A DNA stretch of 64,000 bases from an uncultured Lachnospiraceae bacterium (GCA_934351835.1 CAKRJP010000008.1:1-64000); one strand, 5' to 3'; shown: positions 42,676-52,817, counted from the first letter of the stretch. Program-made: numbers and translations. The notes: generated by a model from the sequence alone, not told the origin.

Positions 42676-44103
42676 ATGTATGAGTATGAAAAAGTAACAA
42701 CAGGTCTTGGTGAGGAATGTGGTGTATTTGGAGCCTATGATATGGATGGAGGCGATGTTGCCTCATCAGTATATTATGGGCTTTTTGCTTTACAACACAG
42801 AGGTCAGGAGAGTTGCGGTATCGCGGTAACTGACACATATGGAGAGCGGAAGATGCACTCGAAGAAGGGCCTCGGACTGGTGAACGAAGTGTTTGATGAG
42901 GAGAATCTCGGAGCACTGAAAGGCAACTTGGGAATTGGACATGTTCGTTATTCGACAGCAGGTGCGAGCAATGTGGAAAATGCAATGCCGTTGGTCATCA
43001 ACTACGTCAAAGGTATTTTAGGACTTGCACACAATGGTAATCTGACAAATGCAATCGAACTGAGAAAAGAGCTGGAGTATACCGGTGCTATTTTCCAGAC
43101 TACGATTGATTCAGAGGTGATTGCTTACCATATCGCCAGAGAGCGTTTGAAGACAAAAAATGTTGAAGATGCAGTGAAAAATGCAATGAAAAAGATTAAA
43201 GGAGCATATGCGCTGGTCGTTTCATCCCCACGTAAACTGATCGGTGCGAGGGATCCATGGGGATTAAAGCCATTGTGTATCGGCAAACGTGACAATACAT
43301 ATTTCCTTGCATCCGAGAGCTGTGCAATCGCAGCGGTAGATGCGGAATTTGTAAGAGATGTACTGCCGGGTGAGATCGTAAGTTTTACGAAACACGGTAT
43401 GAAATCAGATATGTCCATGGCAATATCACCGGAGAAACAGGCAAGATGTATTTTTGAATATATCTACTTTGCACGTAAAGACAGTGTGATCGATGATGTG
43501 AATGTTTACCATTCAAGGATCATCGCCGGAAAAGCTCTGGCGGAGTCTTATCCGGTAGATGCTGATCTGGTGGTAGGAGTTCCGGATTCCGGGCTTGTAG
43601 CAGCAATGGGATATTCACAACAGTCGGGAATTCCATACGGAATGGCATTTCACAAGAATGGTTATGTGGGAAGAACATTTATCAAGCCGAAACAGAGCCA
43701 GAGAGAGAGTAGTGTTAAGATTAAACTGAATGTAATTGAAGAAGTGGTAAAAGGAAAACGTATCGTTATGGTAGATGATTCCATCGTAAGGGGAACCACG
43801 AGTGCGAACATTATCAAGATGCTGAAAAAAGCCGGAGCAACCGAGGTCCATGTGCGAATCAGTTCGCCGCCATTCTTGTATCCATGTTACTTCGGAACAG
43901 ATGTACCGTCTAATGAACAGTTGATCGCACACTCACATACGACGGAGGAAATCCGTCAGATCATAGGTGCAGATTCTCTGGGATACATGGAAATCACCAA
44001 GTTAAAAGATATGGTAGGAGATATTAAATTCTGTGATGCATGCTTCACCGGCAATTACCCTATGGAAGTTCCGGGAGAAGACATTTCTCATGCATTTGAT
44101 TAA
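42676..44103 (+). CDS. purF: Amidophosphoribosyltransferase
   Basis: A 475-residue enzyme catalysing the first committed step of purine synthesis, PRPP plus glutamine to phosphoribosylamine. A propeptide of 14 residues precedes the nucleophile Cys15 in GEECGVFGAYD. The PRPP loop is RIVMVDDSIVRGTTSANI. The four Cys expected for the structural 4Fe-4S cluster of the Bacillus type are present (ARCIFEY, LYPCYFG, FCDACFTG), which fits an oxygen-sensitive enzyme. ATG 42676 is preferred over TTG 42667 because AAGGAG (42661-42666) is too close to the latter. Followed by purB. Confidence 0.97.
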   Translation: MYEYEKVTTGLGEECGVFGAYDMDGGDVASSVYYGLFALQHRGQESCGIAVTDTYGERKMHSKKGLGLVNEVFDEENLGALKGNLGIGHVRYSTAGASNVENAMPLVINYVKGILGLAHNGNLTNAIELRKELEYTGAIFQTTIDSEVIAYHIARERLKTKNVEDAVKNAMKKIKGAYALVVSSPRKLIGARDPWGLKPLCIGKRDNTYFLASESCAIAAVDAEFVRDVLPGEIVSFTKHGMKSDMSMAISPEKQARCIFEYIYFARKDSVIDDVNVYHSRIIAGKALAESYPVDADLVVGVPDSGLVAAMGYSQQSGIPYGMAFHKNGYVGRTFIKPKQSQRESSVKIKLNVIEEVVKGKRIVMVDDSIVRGTTSANIIKMLKKAGATEVHVRISSPPFLYPCYFGTDVPSNEQLIAHSHTTEEIRQIIGADSLGYMEITKLKDMVGDIKFCDACFTGNYPMEVPGEDISHAFD

Positions 44104-44162
44104 AAAATGAATGTCAATTATAAAAATTATAAATATGTATGTCAATTTAAGGAGGAAACGTT

Positions 44163-45596
44163 ATGAGTCACGACAGATATCAGAGCCCGCTTTCAGAGCG
44201 CTATGCAAGCAAGGAGATGCAGTACATCTTTTCGCCGGATAAGAAATTTAAAACATGGAGAAGATTATGGATCGCTCTTGCCGAGACAGAAAAAGAATTA
44301 GGTCTGGATATCACGGACGAGCAGATCGCAGAGTTAAAAGCTCATGCAGAGGATATCAATTATGAAGTGGCAATCGCCAGAGAAAAAGAAGTACGTCACG
44401 ATGTAATGTCCCACGTATATGCTTACGGAACGCAATGCCCGAAGGCGAAAGGTATCATCCATTTAGGGGCAACTTCATGCTATGTCGGAGATAATACCGA
44501 TATCATCATCATGTCAGAGGCACTGGAGCTGGTTAAGAAAAAACTGTTAAACGTAATTGCAGAACTTGCAAAATTTGCAGATGAATACAAAGCACTTCCG
44601 ACACTGGCATTTACACATTTCCAGCCGGCACAGCCGACAACTGTCGGAAAACGTGCAACTCTCTGGATGCAGGAGTTTATGATGGATCTGGAAGATCTGG
44701 AATATGTAAAAGGAAGCTTGAAACTTCTTGGATCAAAAGGAACAACAGGAACGCAGGCAAGTTTCTTAGAACTGTTTGACGGAGATCAGGAGACCATCGA
44801 TAAGATTGATCCTATGATCGCAGAAAAGATGGGATTTAAGGCATGTTATCCTGTGTCCGGGCAGACTTATTCCCGTAAAGTGGATACAAGAGTAATCAAT
44901 GTACTGGCAGGAATCGCAGCAAGTGCGCACAAGTTTTCAAATGATATCCGTCTGCTTCAACATTTAAAAGAAGTAGAAGAGCCATTCGAAAAATCTCAGA
45001 TTGGATCATCTGCAATGGCTTATAAGAGAAACCCTATGCGAAGTGAACGTATTGCTTCCCTTTCACGTTATGTAATGATTGATGCACTGAATCCGGCAAT
45101 TACCTCCGCAACACAGTGGTTTGAGAGAACACTGGACGATTCTGCAAATAAACGCCTGAGTGTACCGGAAGGATTCCTTGCAATCGATGGTATCTTAGAT
45201 TTGTGCATGAACGTAGTAGATGGACTGGTAGTATATCCAAAAGTAATTGAGAAACGTCTGATGTCAGAACTTCCATTTATGGCTACAGAGAATATCATGA
45301 TGGATGCTGTAAAAGCAGGCGGAGACAGACAGGAATTACACGAGAGAATCCGTGAACTTTCTATGGAAGCAGGAAGAAATGTAAAAGAAAAAGGTTTAGA
45401 TAACAATCTGTTAGAATTGATCGCAAAAGATCCGGCATTTAATCTGTCTGAGGAAGAATTGAAGAAGACAATGAATCCGGCAAAATATACAGGGCGTGCA
45501 GAAGTACAGGTCAATGCATTCCTTAAGAACGTTGTGAATCCTGTTCTGGAGGCAAACAAAGAAGTTCTCGGTATGACTGCTGAGATTAATGTATAG
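44163..45596 (+). CDS. purB: Adenylosuccinate lyase
   Basis: A 477-residue enzyme of the fumarase/aspartase superfamily that cleaves fumarate from SAICAR and adenylosuccinate in purine synthesis. The superfamily signature is GSSAMAYKRNP (about residues 280-290); HLGATSCYVGDNTD and the THFQPAQPTTVGKR block are the other active-site parts. AAGGAGG precedes the ATG. It follows purF by 59 bases with no terminator, so both are likely co-transcribed. Full length. Confidence 0.97.
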   Translation: MSHDRYQSPLSERYASKEMQYIFSPDKKFKTWRRLWIALAETEKELGLDITDEQIAELKAHAEDINYEVAIAREKEVRHDVMSHVYAYGTQCPKAKGIIHLGATSCYVGDNTDIIIMSEALELVKKKLLNVIAELAKFADEYKALPTLAFTHFQPAQPTTVGKRATLWMQEFMMDLEDLEYVKGSLKLLGSKGTTGTQASFLELFDGDQETIDKIDPMIAEKMGFKACYPVSGQTYSRKVDTRVINVLAGIAASAHKFSNDIRLLQHLKEVEEPFEKSQIGSSAMAYKRNPMRSERIASLSRYVMIDALNPAITSATQWFERTLDDSANKRLSVPEGFLAIDGILDLCMNVVDGLVVYPKVIEKRLMSELPFMATENIMMDAVKAGGDRQELHERIRELSMEAGRNVKEKGLDNNLLELIAKDPAFNLSEEELKKTMNPAKYTGRAEVQVNAFLKNVVNPVLEANKEVLGMTAEINV

Positions 45597-45601
45597 TACC
45601 T

Positions 45602-46405
45602 ATGGAAGTAGTACTGGAAAGAAAAGGGATCGGGACTGTTGCGTTGCAAAATGTGCAGAAATACTTTCGTAATATTTTGATCGGGATTTTAGCATTCAGC
45701 CTTTGTTGCACGATAAGTCCGATAAGAAGTTATGAAGAAAAGCATTCGTTATCTGATAGGGTGTCAGTGATTTCAGAAGATGTGGCTTTGAAGGAAATGA
45801 ACATGATTGTGAATGGAAGCAGTCAAAGTTTAAAAGAATTGAAAAAGTGTATATCTGTTGAAAATATTGGCAAAACGGATCCCGAGGTGCGTTCAGCTGT
45901 AAAAGCTACCGTGACAGAGGATGTGCTATCAGAGGAGGATACGGATGTTGTGCCCATAATTCCAAATGTTGATAAAATAGTGTCAGAAGATACAGCAGTG
46001 AGAAAGACTGAAAATATATCGTCGAATATTACAGATGTTCCGACAGATAAAGAACCTGTAGAAGATATCCCGGTGGCAGATACAGTAATCAATGGATTTA
46101 GAATAAACAATTCCGGTTGTATTACAGGATATGAAGATCTGTCAGTTGTAAAATCAGGTCTTCTGGCATTGCCGTTGGATTCTGCATGTTATGCGGTAGG
46201 GAGCCATGCGTTTTCAGGTCTTGGAGAGTTCTGTATAGAAATGTATATACCGGCCAATATCATACAGATTGAAGAGGATATATTTGAGGATCTTCCGAAT
46301 ATATTTTACATTGAAGTGTCACAGGATAATCCGTCATATTATAGTGATGGTGGAATTTTATACAGCTCTGATGGACAGGTTGTGTATTATCCGGGTGGAC
46401 GATAA
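45602..46405 (+). CDS. Secreted protein of unknown function with a BspA-like C-terminal segment
   Basis: A 267-residue protein with a basic N-terminus and one hydrophobic segment (about residues 22-42, a signal peptide or anchor). A Val/Asp/Ser-rich low-complexity region follows (about 80-165). The last 90 residues, with CYAVGSHAFSGLGEFCIEMYIPANI and VSQDNPSYYSDGGILYSS-type text (positions about 190-260), look like one or two leucine-rich BspA-type repeats. The start has no good ribosome binding site and may lie slightly downstream. It lies five bases after purB but is functionally unrelated. Confidence 0.65.
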   Translation: MEVVLERKGIGTVALQNVQKYFRNILIGILAFSLCCTISPIRSYEEKHSLSDRVSVISEDVALKEMNMIVNGSSQSLKELKKCISVENIGKTDPEVRSAVKATVTEDVLSEEDTDVVPIIPNVDKIVSEDTAVRKTENISSNITDVPTDKEPVEDIPVADTVINGFRINNSGCITGYEDLSVVKSGLLALPLDSACYAVGSHAFSGLGEFCIEMYIPANIIQIEEDIFEDLPNIFYIEVSQDNPSYYSDGGILYSSDGQVVYYPGGR

Positions 46406-46416
46406 GCAGAAATTTA

Positions 46417-46461
46417 AAGAAGCAGATTTGACAGAGAATATCTGTCGGATTTGCTTCTTTC
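46417..46461 (+). terminator. Intrinsic terminator
   Basis: AAGAAGCAGATTTGACAGA and TCTGTCGGATTTGCTTCTT form a long, nearly perfect stem followed by T-rich sequence. It ends the purF-purB transcript. Confidence 0.85.
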
Positions 46462-46556
46462 GCTTCCGAAAATGGGAACTTATGATTTTGCTTTGATTTC
46501 TACTGGGATTTTTCAGGTCAGAATGTTATAATGAGTGGACTATGGAGGTGTCTTTG

Positions 46557-47390
46557 ATGAAAAAGGTTTTGGAAGATAGAGAAGAATATACTGTGGGAGT
46601 CAACGGCACGGAGGAACCGACGCTGAAGCAGATTGTTGATGTGGCGTTGGAAGCGGGGACAATTCTGTTGAAAAACGGTGCGGAAATCTTTCGTGTAGAA
46701 GAGACAATACAAAGAATTTGTCATAGATTTCATGTGGACCAGGTGGATGTATTTACCGTGAGCCATGGTTTGTTTATTACTGCAGATAATGGAACTGAGG
46801 TATATACAAAAATCAAGCATGTACCGTTGTCATCAGCACGTCTGGGAATTGTGGTAGAGGTGAATGAACTTTCACGTGAGATAGATGCCGGTCGGGTTGG
46901 GCTGGAAGAAGCAAGAGCACGGTTGAAAGAGATTGAGGATATCCCACCGAAACGCTGGTTTATTAAATTGATCGCGGCCGGATGTGGAAGCATGGGATTT
47001 GGATTTTTGCTGGGTGCTACGGTTTTAGAAAGTATGATTGCATTTGTCATCGGAGTACTTGTCTATGTGTGGGTGCTGTTTGCAGAAAAATATAAGATTA
47101 CGAAGATTATCACGAATATTGGTGGCGGAGCTGTTATGATGTTGGTTGCTTTAGTTGCCAGAGCGATTTTCCCGGGAATTCATATGGAAAATATGATAAG
47201 TGGAGCTGTGATGCCATTGGTGCCGGGAGTAGCTTTTGTAAATGCCATTCGAGATATGGCAGATTCAGATTTCCTGGCAGGAACAGTACGCATGTTGGAT
47301 GCACTTTTGGTGTTTGTTTATATTGCGGTAGGTGTGGCAATTACCCTCAGTGCGTATAAGATGATGACTGGAGGTACATTAATGTTATGA
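46557..47390 (+). CDS. ThrE-type threonine/serine exporter, large subunit (DUF1212)
   Basis: A 277-residue membrane protein. A soluble N-terminal part begins with AGTILLKNGAEIFRVEETI and FTVSHGLFIT, typical of DUF1212, followed by five membrane segments. Corynebacterium ThrE, a threonine and serine exporter, is the fusion of this and the next gene's product; in Firmicutes the halves are separate. ATG 46557 follows GGAGGTG; ATG 46542 overlaps that site. It shares ATGA with the next gene, a sign of translational coupling. Transport of Thr/Ser is inferred from family. Confidence 0.9.
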   Translation: MKKVLEDREEYTVGVNGTEEPTLKQIVDVALEAGTILLKNGAEIFRVEETIQRICHRFHVDQVDVFTVSHGLFITADNGTEVYTKIKHVPLSSARLGIVVEVNELSREIDAGRVGLEEARARLKEIEDIPPKRWFIKLIAAGCGSMGFGFLLGATVLESMIAFVIGVLVYVWVLFAEKYKITKIITNIGGGAVMMLVALVARAIFPGIHMENMISGAVMPLVPGVAFVNAIRDMADSDFLAGTVRMLDALLVFVYIAVGVAITLSAYKMMTGGTLML

Positions 47391-47848
47391 TTGTAAATGT
47401 GATTTTAAATAGTATTTTTTCAGCAATCGGGACCCTTGGATTCGCGGCACTTTTTGGAGTGCCGAAGAAATATTATGTCAGTTGCGGGGTGACAGGAATT
47501 GCCGGATGGCTCACTTATATGGCAGTCAATAGTTTTTCGACAGCGACGATAGGATCATTTTTTGCAGCACTTATGGTGGTCCTTGTCAGCCGTATCCTTG
47601 CGGTAAAAGAAAAATGCCCGATCACAGTGTTTCTGATTTCCGGTATTTTTCCGCTGGTGCCTGGAGCAGGTATTTATTATACAGTGTATTATTTGCTGAC
47701 GAATCAATGGAAGAAAGCAGCATTTCAGGGAATGCAGTCGGTTCAGATCGCATTTGCAATTGTGCTTGGAATTATTATTGTAGTTTCGATACCGAGAGAA
47801 GTTTTCGGTTACCAGAGCGGCAGACCGAAAGAAGAGCAGAAAAAGTAG
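47387..47848 (+). CDS. ThrE-type exporter, small subunit (DUF3815)
   Basis: A 153-residue protein of four to five membrane segments that forms the second half of the split ThrE exporter. IFPLVPGAGIYYTVYYLL mirrors VMPLVPGVAFVNAIRDM in the large subunit, the paired conserved block of the family. The start overlaps the stop of the preceding gene by four bases. Confidence 0.9.
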   Translation: MIVNVILNSIFSAIGTLGFAALFGVPKKYYVSCGVTGIAGWLTYMAVNSFSTATIGSFFAALMVVLVSRILAVKEKCPITVFLISGIFPLVPGAGIYYTVYYLLTNQWKKAAFQGMQSVQIAFAIVLGIIIVVSIPREVFGYQSGRPKEEQKK

Positions 47849-47854
47849 AAATGG

Positions 47855-47884
47855 TTGAAGTATACCGAAAGAGTGTGCTATAAT
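47855..47884 (+). promoter_or_regulatory. gltX promoter
   Basis: TTGAAG (47855-47860), 18 bases, TATAAT (47879-47884). No T-box precedes gltX. Confidence 0.65.
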
Positions 47885-47946
47885 CGTAAATTATGAAAGT
47901 TAAGAAAAATTATAAATATTAAGATAAAAAGATTAGGAGAATTGCT

Positions 47947-49404
47947 ATGAGTAAAGTAAGAACAAGATTTGCACCAAGTCCTACAGGAAGAATGCATGTG
48001 GGAAATTTAAGAACCGCATTATATGCATATTTGATCGCAAAGCATGAAGACGGAGATTTTATCCTTCGTATTGAAGATACTGACCAGGAACGTTATGTAG
48101 AGGGTGCGATTGATATTATTTACCATACACTGGCAGAAACAGGCCTGGTACATGATGAGGGACCGGATAAAGACGGCGGTGTAGGACCATATGTACAGAG
48201 TGAGCGTAATGCATCTGGATTATATTTAAAGTATGCAAAACAGTTGATTGAGCAGGGAGATGCTTATTACTGTTTTTGTGATAAAGAGAGACTGGATTCC
48301 TTAAAGAGTACTGTTTCTGAAGGTGGAACGGAGATTGTTGTATACGATAAGCACTGTCTGGGTCTTAGCAAAGAAGAAGTAGAGGCAAATCTGGCGGCGG
48401 GAAAACCATATGTTATCCGCTTTAATATGCCGACAGAGGGAACGACAACTTTCAACGATGATATTTACGGAGATATTACTGTGCCGAACGCAGAGATGGA
48501 AGATTTAATTCTGATTAAATCAGACGGATATCCGACATACAACTTTGCAAATGTAATCGACGATCATCTGATGGGAATCACACATGTAGTACGTGGAAAT
48601 GAGTATCTTTCTTCTGCACCAAAGTATAACCGTATTTACAATGCATTTGGATGGGATGTCCCAACATATGTACATTGTCCGCTGATTACAGATGAGAATC
48701 ATAAGAAGTTAAGCAAACGTTGTGGACATTCTTCTTACGAGGATCTGATCGAGCAGGGATTCTTAAAAGAAGCTGTTGTGAATTATGTAGCTTTACTTGG
48801 ATGGTGTCCGACAGATAATCAGGAGATTTTCTCATTAGAGGAGCTGATAAAAGCATTCGACTACCGTCATATGAGTAAATCACCGGCAGTATTTGACATT
48901 GTCAAATTAAAATGGATGAACGGTGAGTACATGAAGGCTATGGATGAAGAAAAGTTCTATGAGATGGCACTTCCGTATATCAAAGAAGTGATCACAAAAG
49001 ATTATGACCTGAAAAAAATTGCATCTATGGTGAAGACACGTATCGAAATCTTCCCTGATATCAAAGATCAGATTGACTTCTTTGAGGAACTTCCGGAGTA
49101 TGATACAGCAATGTACTGCCACAAGAAGATGAAAACAGATGAGGAGAAATCTTTAGAAGTATTGAAAGATGTTCTCCCATTATTAGAGGCGCAGGAAGAT
49201 TTCAGCAATGATGCTTTATTTGCACTCTTAAAAGAATATGTGGCAGAGAAGGGCGTAAAAGTCGGTTATGTTATGTGGCCGATCAGAACTGCCGTATCTG
49301 GTAAGCAGAACACACCGGGAGGTGCAACAGAGTTGATGGAAGTACTTGGGAAAGACGAATCTGTCGCACGTATCAAAAAAGGTATTGAACTGCTTAGCAA
49401 ATAA
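47947..49404 (+). CDS. gltX: Glutamyl-tRNA synthetase
   Basis: A 485-residue class I synthetase charging tRNA-Glu, probably also tRNA-Gln in an organism that uses the amidotransferase route (inference). The HIGH-type motif is PSPTGRMHVGNLRTAL, and the KMSKS-type motif is HKKLSKRCG. The anticodon-binding helical domain follows from about residue 330. TTAGGAGAATTGCT precedes the ATG. Normal length. It is followed 18 bases later by a helicase gene. Confidence 0.97.
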   Translation: MSKVRTRFAPSPTGRMHVGNLRTALYAYLIAKHEDGDFILRIEDTDQERYVEGAIDIIYHTLAETGLVHDEGPDKDGGVGPYVQSERNASGLYLKYAKQLIEQGDAYYCFCDKERLDSLKSTVSEGGTEIVVYDKHCLGLSKEEVEANLAAGKPYVIRFNMPTEGTTTFNDDIYGDITVPNAEMEDLILIKSDGYPTYNFANVIDDHLMGITHVVRGNEYLSSAPKYNRIYNAFGWDVPTYVHCPLITDENHKKLSKRCGHSSYEDLIEQGFLKEAVVNYVALLGWCPTDNQEIFSLEELIKAFDYRHMSKSPAVFDIVKLKWMNGEYMKAMDEEKFYEMALPYIKEVITKDYDLKKIASMVKTRIEIFPDIKDQIDFFEELPEYDTAMYCHKKMKTDEEKSLEVLKDVLPLLEAQEDFSNDALFALLKEYVAEKGVKVGYVMWPIRTAVSGKQNTPGGATELMEVLGKDESVARIKKGIELLSK

Positions 49405-49422
49405 GAAAGATTATAAATATTT

Positions 49423-51336
49423 ATGAAATATCAGAAATCATCACAGGAACCTCGTTTCGGGGTTCCTGAAAAAATATTTTCAGACATCTGTAAGGATCTG
49501 AATCACTCACAGGCACAGGCTGCCGCTCATTTAAACGGACCATGTATCGTATTGGCAGGTCCCGGTTCCGGTAAAACACTCACGATAGCAAAGAGAATTG
49601 AATATCTGTTAAAAGTACATAAAGTAGCTGCACAGAAAATACTGGTGATTACATTTACCAAATATGCGGCAAAAGAAATGAAAGAACGCTTTCTTGAAAT
49701 CTGTGGAAAAGAAGCGAAAGGAGTCACTTGTGGTACTTTCCACGGGATTTATTATGGAATTTTGAAATGGGCATATGGATTTGATCAGACAAATCTTCTT
49801 TTGGAAAAAGAAAAATATGCGCTGCTTTGTCGGGCATGCAATGAAAAAGAACTGCTACAGGGAGAGGACGAAAACGATTATCTGCGGGAACTGGCAGAGG
49901 AGATCGGAAATATCAAAAATAATTGCCTGAATATAGAAAACTATGAGTCTGTGCGTTTTGGAAAGGAAAAATTCCGGGATATTTACCACTTTTATGAGTC
50001 GGAAAAAAAGAAACTCCGGAAAATTGATTTTGAAGATATGCTGATTTTATGTAAGCAATTGTTTGAAAGACGAAAAGATATTCTGAAAAAATGGCAGGAA
50101 AAATTTGCATATATTCTTGTGGATGAGTTTCAAGATATCAATCAGGTGCAGTATGATGTGATCCGCATGCTGGCGGCACCGGAAGATAATCTGTTTGTGG
50201 TAGGGGATGATGACCAGGCAATCTATGGATTCCGAGGGGCGAAACCAGGAATTATGATGGAGTTTGGAAAAGACTATCCAGATGCCAGACAGATTCTTCT
50301 TGATGTTAATTATCGCTCAAATGCATATGTGGTACGAGGCGCTCTTCGAGTGATCAGACATAACCGGACAAGATATCAGAAACTTATTAAAACTTCGCAT
50401 CCTGCGACGGAGAGTGTGCATGTACAGGAAGTGTTGCATCCGTTGGAAGAAAGTAAATATATACTTGCAGAGATAGAAAAGCAACGGGAAAAGGGTGTCC
50501 CTTACACAGATATGGCAATACTGTTCCGGACAGCAAATGATGCAAGAGTATTATCAGAGATTCTGGCTGAATATCAGATTCCATATACGATGAGGGAACA
50601 GGTGCGAAACATTTATGAGCATTTTATTGCTGTTGATATCAGCAGTTATTTTCATCTGGCACAAAAAGAATATGCAAGAAAATATTTTCTGCAAATAGCA
50701 AACAGACCGAATCGATATATTGGAAGAGACAGCATGGGGAGCGGTGAGGTGTCCTATGAGAGCATGCGGGAGTTTTACTGTGAGAAAAAGTGGATGTCAG
50801 ACCGTATCGACCAGTTGGAATGGGATATGAAAATGATTGAAAACAAAACGCCATATGCTGCCATTCAGTATATTCGGAAACGGATCGGGTATGAAGAATT
50901 TCTGAGAAGTTATGCAGAATATCGTGGTCTGGAATATGAAGAGTTACTTGCCATATTAGAAGAAATCCAGGAATGTGCAAAAGAATTTGAGACAATGGAA
51001 GAGTGGTTTTTACATGTAAAAACGTATGGAGAGACATTAGAAAACCAGAAGAAGCAGGCAAAAGACCGGGACGGGGTGGATCTTCTTACGATGCATACGG
51101 CGAAAGGGCTCGAATATCATACGGTATTTATCATAGGTTGTAATGAAGGCTGCGTTCCCTATAAAAAGGCGCAGTTGGAATCTGAGATTGAAGAAGAACG
51201 AAGACTTTTCTATGTGGCGATGACAAGGGCGAAAGAAAAGCTGATCATCAGCTACACAAAAGAAAAAAACGGGAAAGTTGTAGAACCTTCCCGTTTTGTA
51301 AATGAACTTTTAAATATAGATGAAGGGGAGAATTAG
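49423..51336 (+). CDS. UvrD/PcrA-type superfamily 1 DNA helicase
   Basis: A 637-residue ATP-dependent 3'-5' helicase. Walker A is LAGPGSGKT (about residues 44-52), followed by motif Ia TFTKYAAKEM, motif II LVDEFQDIN, motif III GDDDQAIYGFRGA, motif IV VNYRS, motif V LLTMHTAKGLEYHTVFI and motif VI RRLFYVAMTRAKEKL. It is shorter than PcrA (about 720-740 residues), lacking the C-terminal RNA polymerase-binding extension. A role in repair or replication restart is likely. No ribosome binding site of note; it may be co-transcribed with gltX. It overlaps the convergent DUF1292 gene by four bases. Confidence 0.92.
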   Translation: MKYQKSSQEPRFGVPEKIFSDICKDLNHSQAQAAAHLNGPCIVLAGPGSGKTLTIAKRIEYLLKVHKVAAQKILVITFTKYAAKEMKERFLEICGKEAKGVTCGTFHGIYYGILKWAYGFDQTNLLLEKEKYALLCRACNEKELLQGEDENDYLRELAEEIGNIKNNCLNIENYESVRFGKEKFRDIYHFYESEKKKLRKIDFEDMLILCKQLFERRKDILKKWQEKFAYILVDEFQDINQVQYDVIRMLAAPEDNLFVVGDDDQAIYGFRGAKPGIMMEFGKDYPDARQILLDVNYRSNAYVVRGALRVIRHNRTRYQKLIKTSHPATESVHVQEVLHPLEESKYILAEIEKQREKGVPYTDMAILFRTANDARVLSEILAEYQIPYTMREQVRNIYEHFIAVDISSYFHLAQKEYARKYFLQIANRPNRYIGRDSMGSGEVSYESMREFYCEKKWMSDRIDQLEWDMKMIENKTPYAAIQYIRKRIGYEEFLRSYAEYRGLEYEELLAILEEIQECAKEFETMEEWFLHVKTYGETLENQKKQAKDRDGVDLLTMHTAKGLEYHTVFIIGCNEGCVPYKKAQLESEIEEERRLFYVAMTRAKEKLIISYTKEKNGKVVEPSRFVNELLNIDEGEN

Positions 51337-51620
51337 TTCTCTTCTTCATCAAAATCCTGTGCGTCGAACCAGTCGTCCAGAGCAGTAGATGCAATTTCAA
51401 ACTCTTCATCGTCTTCAATATTTTCAAGTATCGGTTCGTCATTCTCATCTTCCGAAAAACGATAAAGGAAGATATCGCTGTCATCCTCTGGATCACCGTT
51501 CTCATCAATTGGAAAAAGTGCGATATATTCGTTGCCATTAGCTTCTAAAACTGTAAGTATCGCGCATTCAACGACTTCGTCATTATCAAGTGTTAATTCT
51601 ACGCTTGCGTATTCGTCCAT
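51333..51620 (-). CDS. DUF1292 (YrzB-like) protein
   Basis: A 95-residue, strongly acidic protein of the DUF1292 family. The core VECAILTVLEANGNEYIALFP is typical, followed by an Asp/Glu-rich segment and a conserved FEIASTALDDWFD tail. Function unknown; in Bacillus the gene lies with yrrK and yrzL. AAAAGGAGAA precedes the ATG. Its last four bases overlap the helicase gene end on the other strand. Confidence 0.9.
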   Translation of the reverse strand: MDEYASVELTLDNDEVVECAILTVLEANGNEYIALFPIDENGDPEDDSDIFLYRFSEDENDEPILENIEDDEEFEIASTALDDWFDAQDFDEEEN

Positions 51621-51764
51621 GTGTAAATTCTCCTTTTAATTACTTTTTGTTATATAACTTAACTGTAACAGAGGAATATCTAAAAAGCAAGCAAGAGTTA
51701 TAGCCAAAAACGCAAAAATGTTGTAAAATAAATCTGATTATGTACAAATGGGAGGATTTTCATT

Positions 51765-52817
51765 ATGAAATGTAAGAGAATATATATGGTACTGATTATG
51801 GTAGTGTGCTGTGTGTTTGTATTTGCGGCATGTAAGAAATCTGTAGGGACACCGGAGGATAATGCAGTAACGGAACAGGATGATACGGAAAAAGAAGATG
51901 CTGACAGTGAGGATGCTGATGAAGAAGAGGCAGATGAGAGTACGATAGAGAGCGATGCGTATACGTTTGGATTCTCAGGGATTGATATGGAGAACCCATA
52001 TTTTATCATACTGGAGAAAGCGACAAGAGAGGTACTTGAGGATAAAGACTACCGTATGATTACGGAAGACCCTGCATCTAGCTCAGATACGCAGATTAAG
52101 CAGTTAAAAGAGATGGCAGATGCCGGCGTGAAAGTGGTTTTCTTAAGCCCGGTGAACTGGGAGAAGATTACACCTGCGCTCAGATATCTTAAAGATAAAG
52201 GCGTTGCGATCATTAATGTTGATACGCAGGTAAAAGCTATGGAATATGTAGATGCATATGTAGGATCTGACAATAAAGAGGCGGGATCAATCTGTGGAGA
52301 AGATCTGATTGAGAGACGTCCGTATGGAGGTACAGTAGCTATTTTAGAGTGTTCGTTCCAGAATTCTATTAATGAGAGAATTTCAGGATTTGAAGAGACC
52401 TTAAGTTCGGCAGCTTCCGGATTTGAGGTGGTGGACAGACAGGATACCGACGGAACATTTGATAAGGGATTAGAAGCAGCAAAACAGATTCTCGAGAATA
52501 ATCCGGATGTCTCTGCTATTATGTGTGGAAATGATCAGTTGGCAGTAGCGGCAAAGACAGCAGCCAATCTGGTGGAGAATTCTGATGTGCTGATTTATGG
52601 AATCGATGGTTCTCCGGACATTAAGAAAGAACTTAAAAAAGCAGGAAGCCAGATTATGGGAACAGTGGCGCAGTCGCCAATTAACATGGGAAAAGATGCA
52701 GCTAAGATTGGAATTGCAATTTTAAAAGGTGATGACTATGAGAATGAAACCTATGAAGAAGTATTTATGATTAATAAGAATAATGTTGATATGTATGGGG
52801 TAGATGGCTGGCAATAA
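51765..52817 (+). CDS. Solute-binding lipoprotein, sugar type (Peripla_BP_4), no transporter nearby
   Basis: A 350-residue lipoprotein. The signal peptide ends in a lipobox, VFAAC, with lipid attachment at Cys23; an Asp/Glu linker follows (about residues 32-60). The periplasmic-binding fold begins with YTFGFSGIDMENPYF and contains VFLSPVNWEKI, IINVDTQV and the hinge region ILECSFQNSINERISGFEE, all typical of ribose/galactose/autoinducer-2-type binding proteins. No ABC permease or ATPase lies next to it, unlike most such genes. It is followed 41 bases later by a GlgX-like gene. GGGAGGATTTTC precedes the ATG. Confidence 0.9.
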   Translation: MKCKRIYMVLIMVVCCVFVFAACKKSVGTPEDNAVTEQDDTEKEDADSEDADEEEADESTIESDAYTFGFSGIDMENPYFIILEKATREVLEDKDYRMITEDPASSSDTQIKQLKEMADAGVKVVFLSPVNWEKITPALRYLKDKGVAIINVDTQVKAMEYVDAYVGSDNKEAGSICGEDLIERRPYGGTVAILECSFQNSINERISGFEETLSSAASGFEVVDRQDTDGTFDKGLEAAKQILENNPDVSAIMCGNDQLAVAAKTAANLVENSDVLIYGIDGSPDIKKELKKAGSQIMGTVAQSPINMGKDAAKIGIAILKGDDYENETYEEVFMINKNNVDMYGVDGWQ

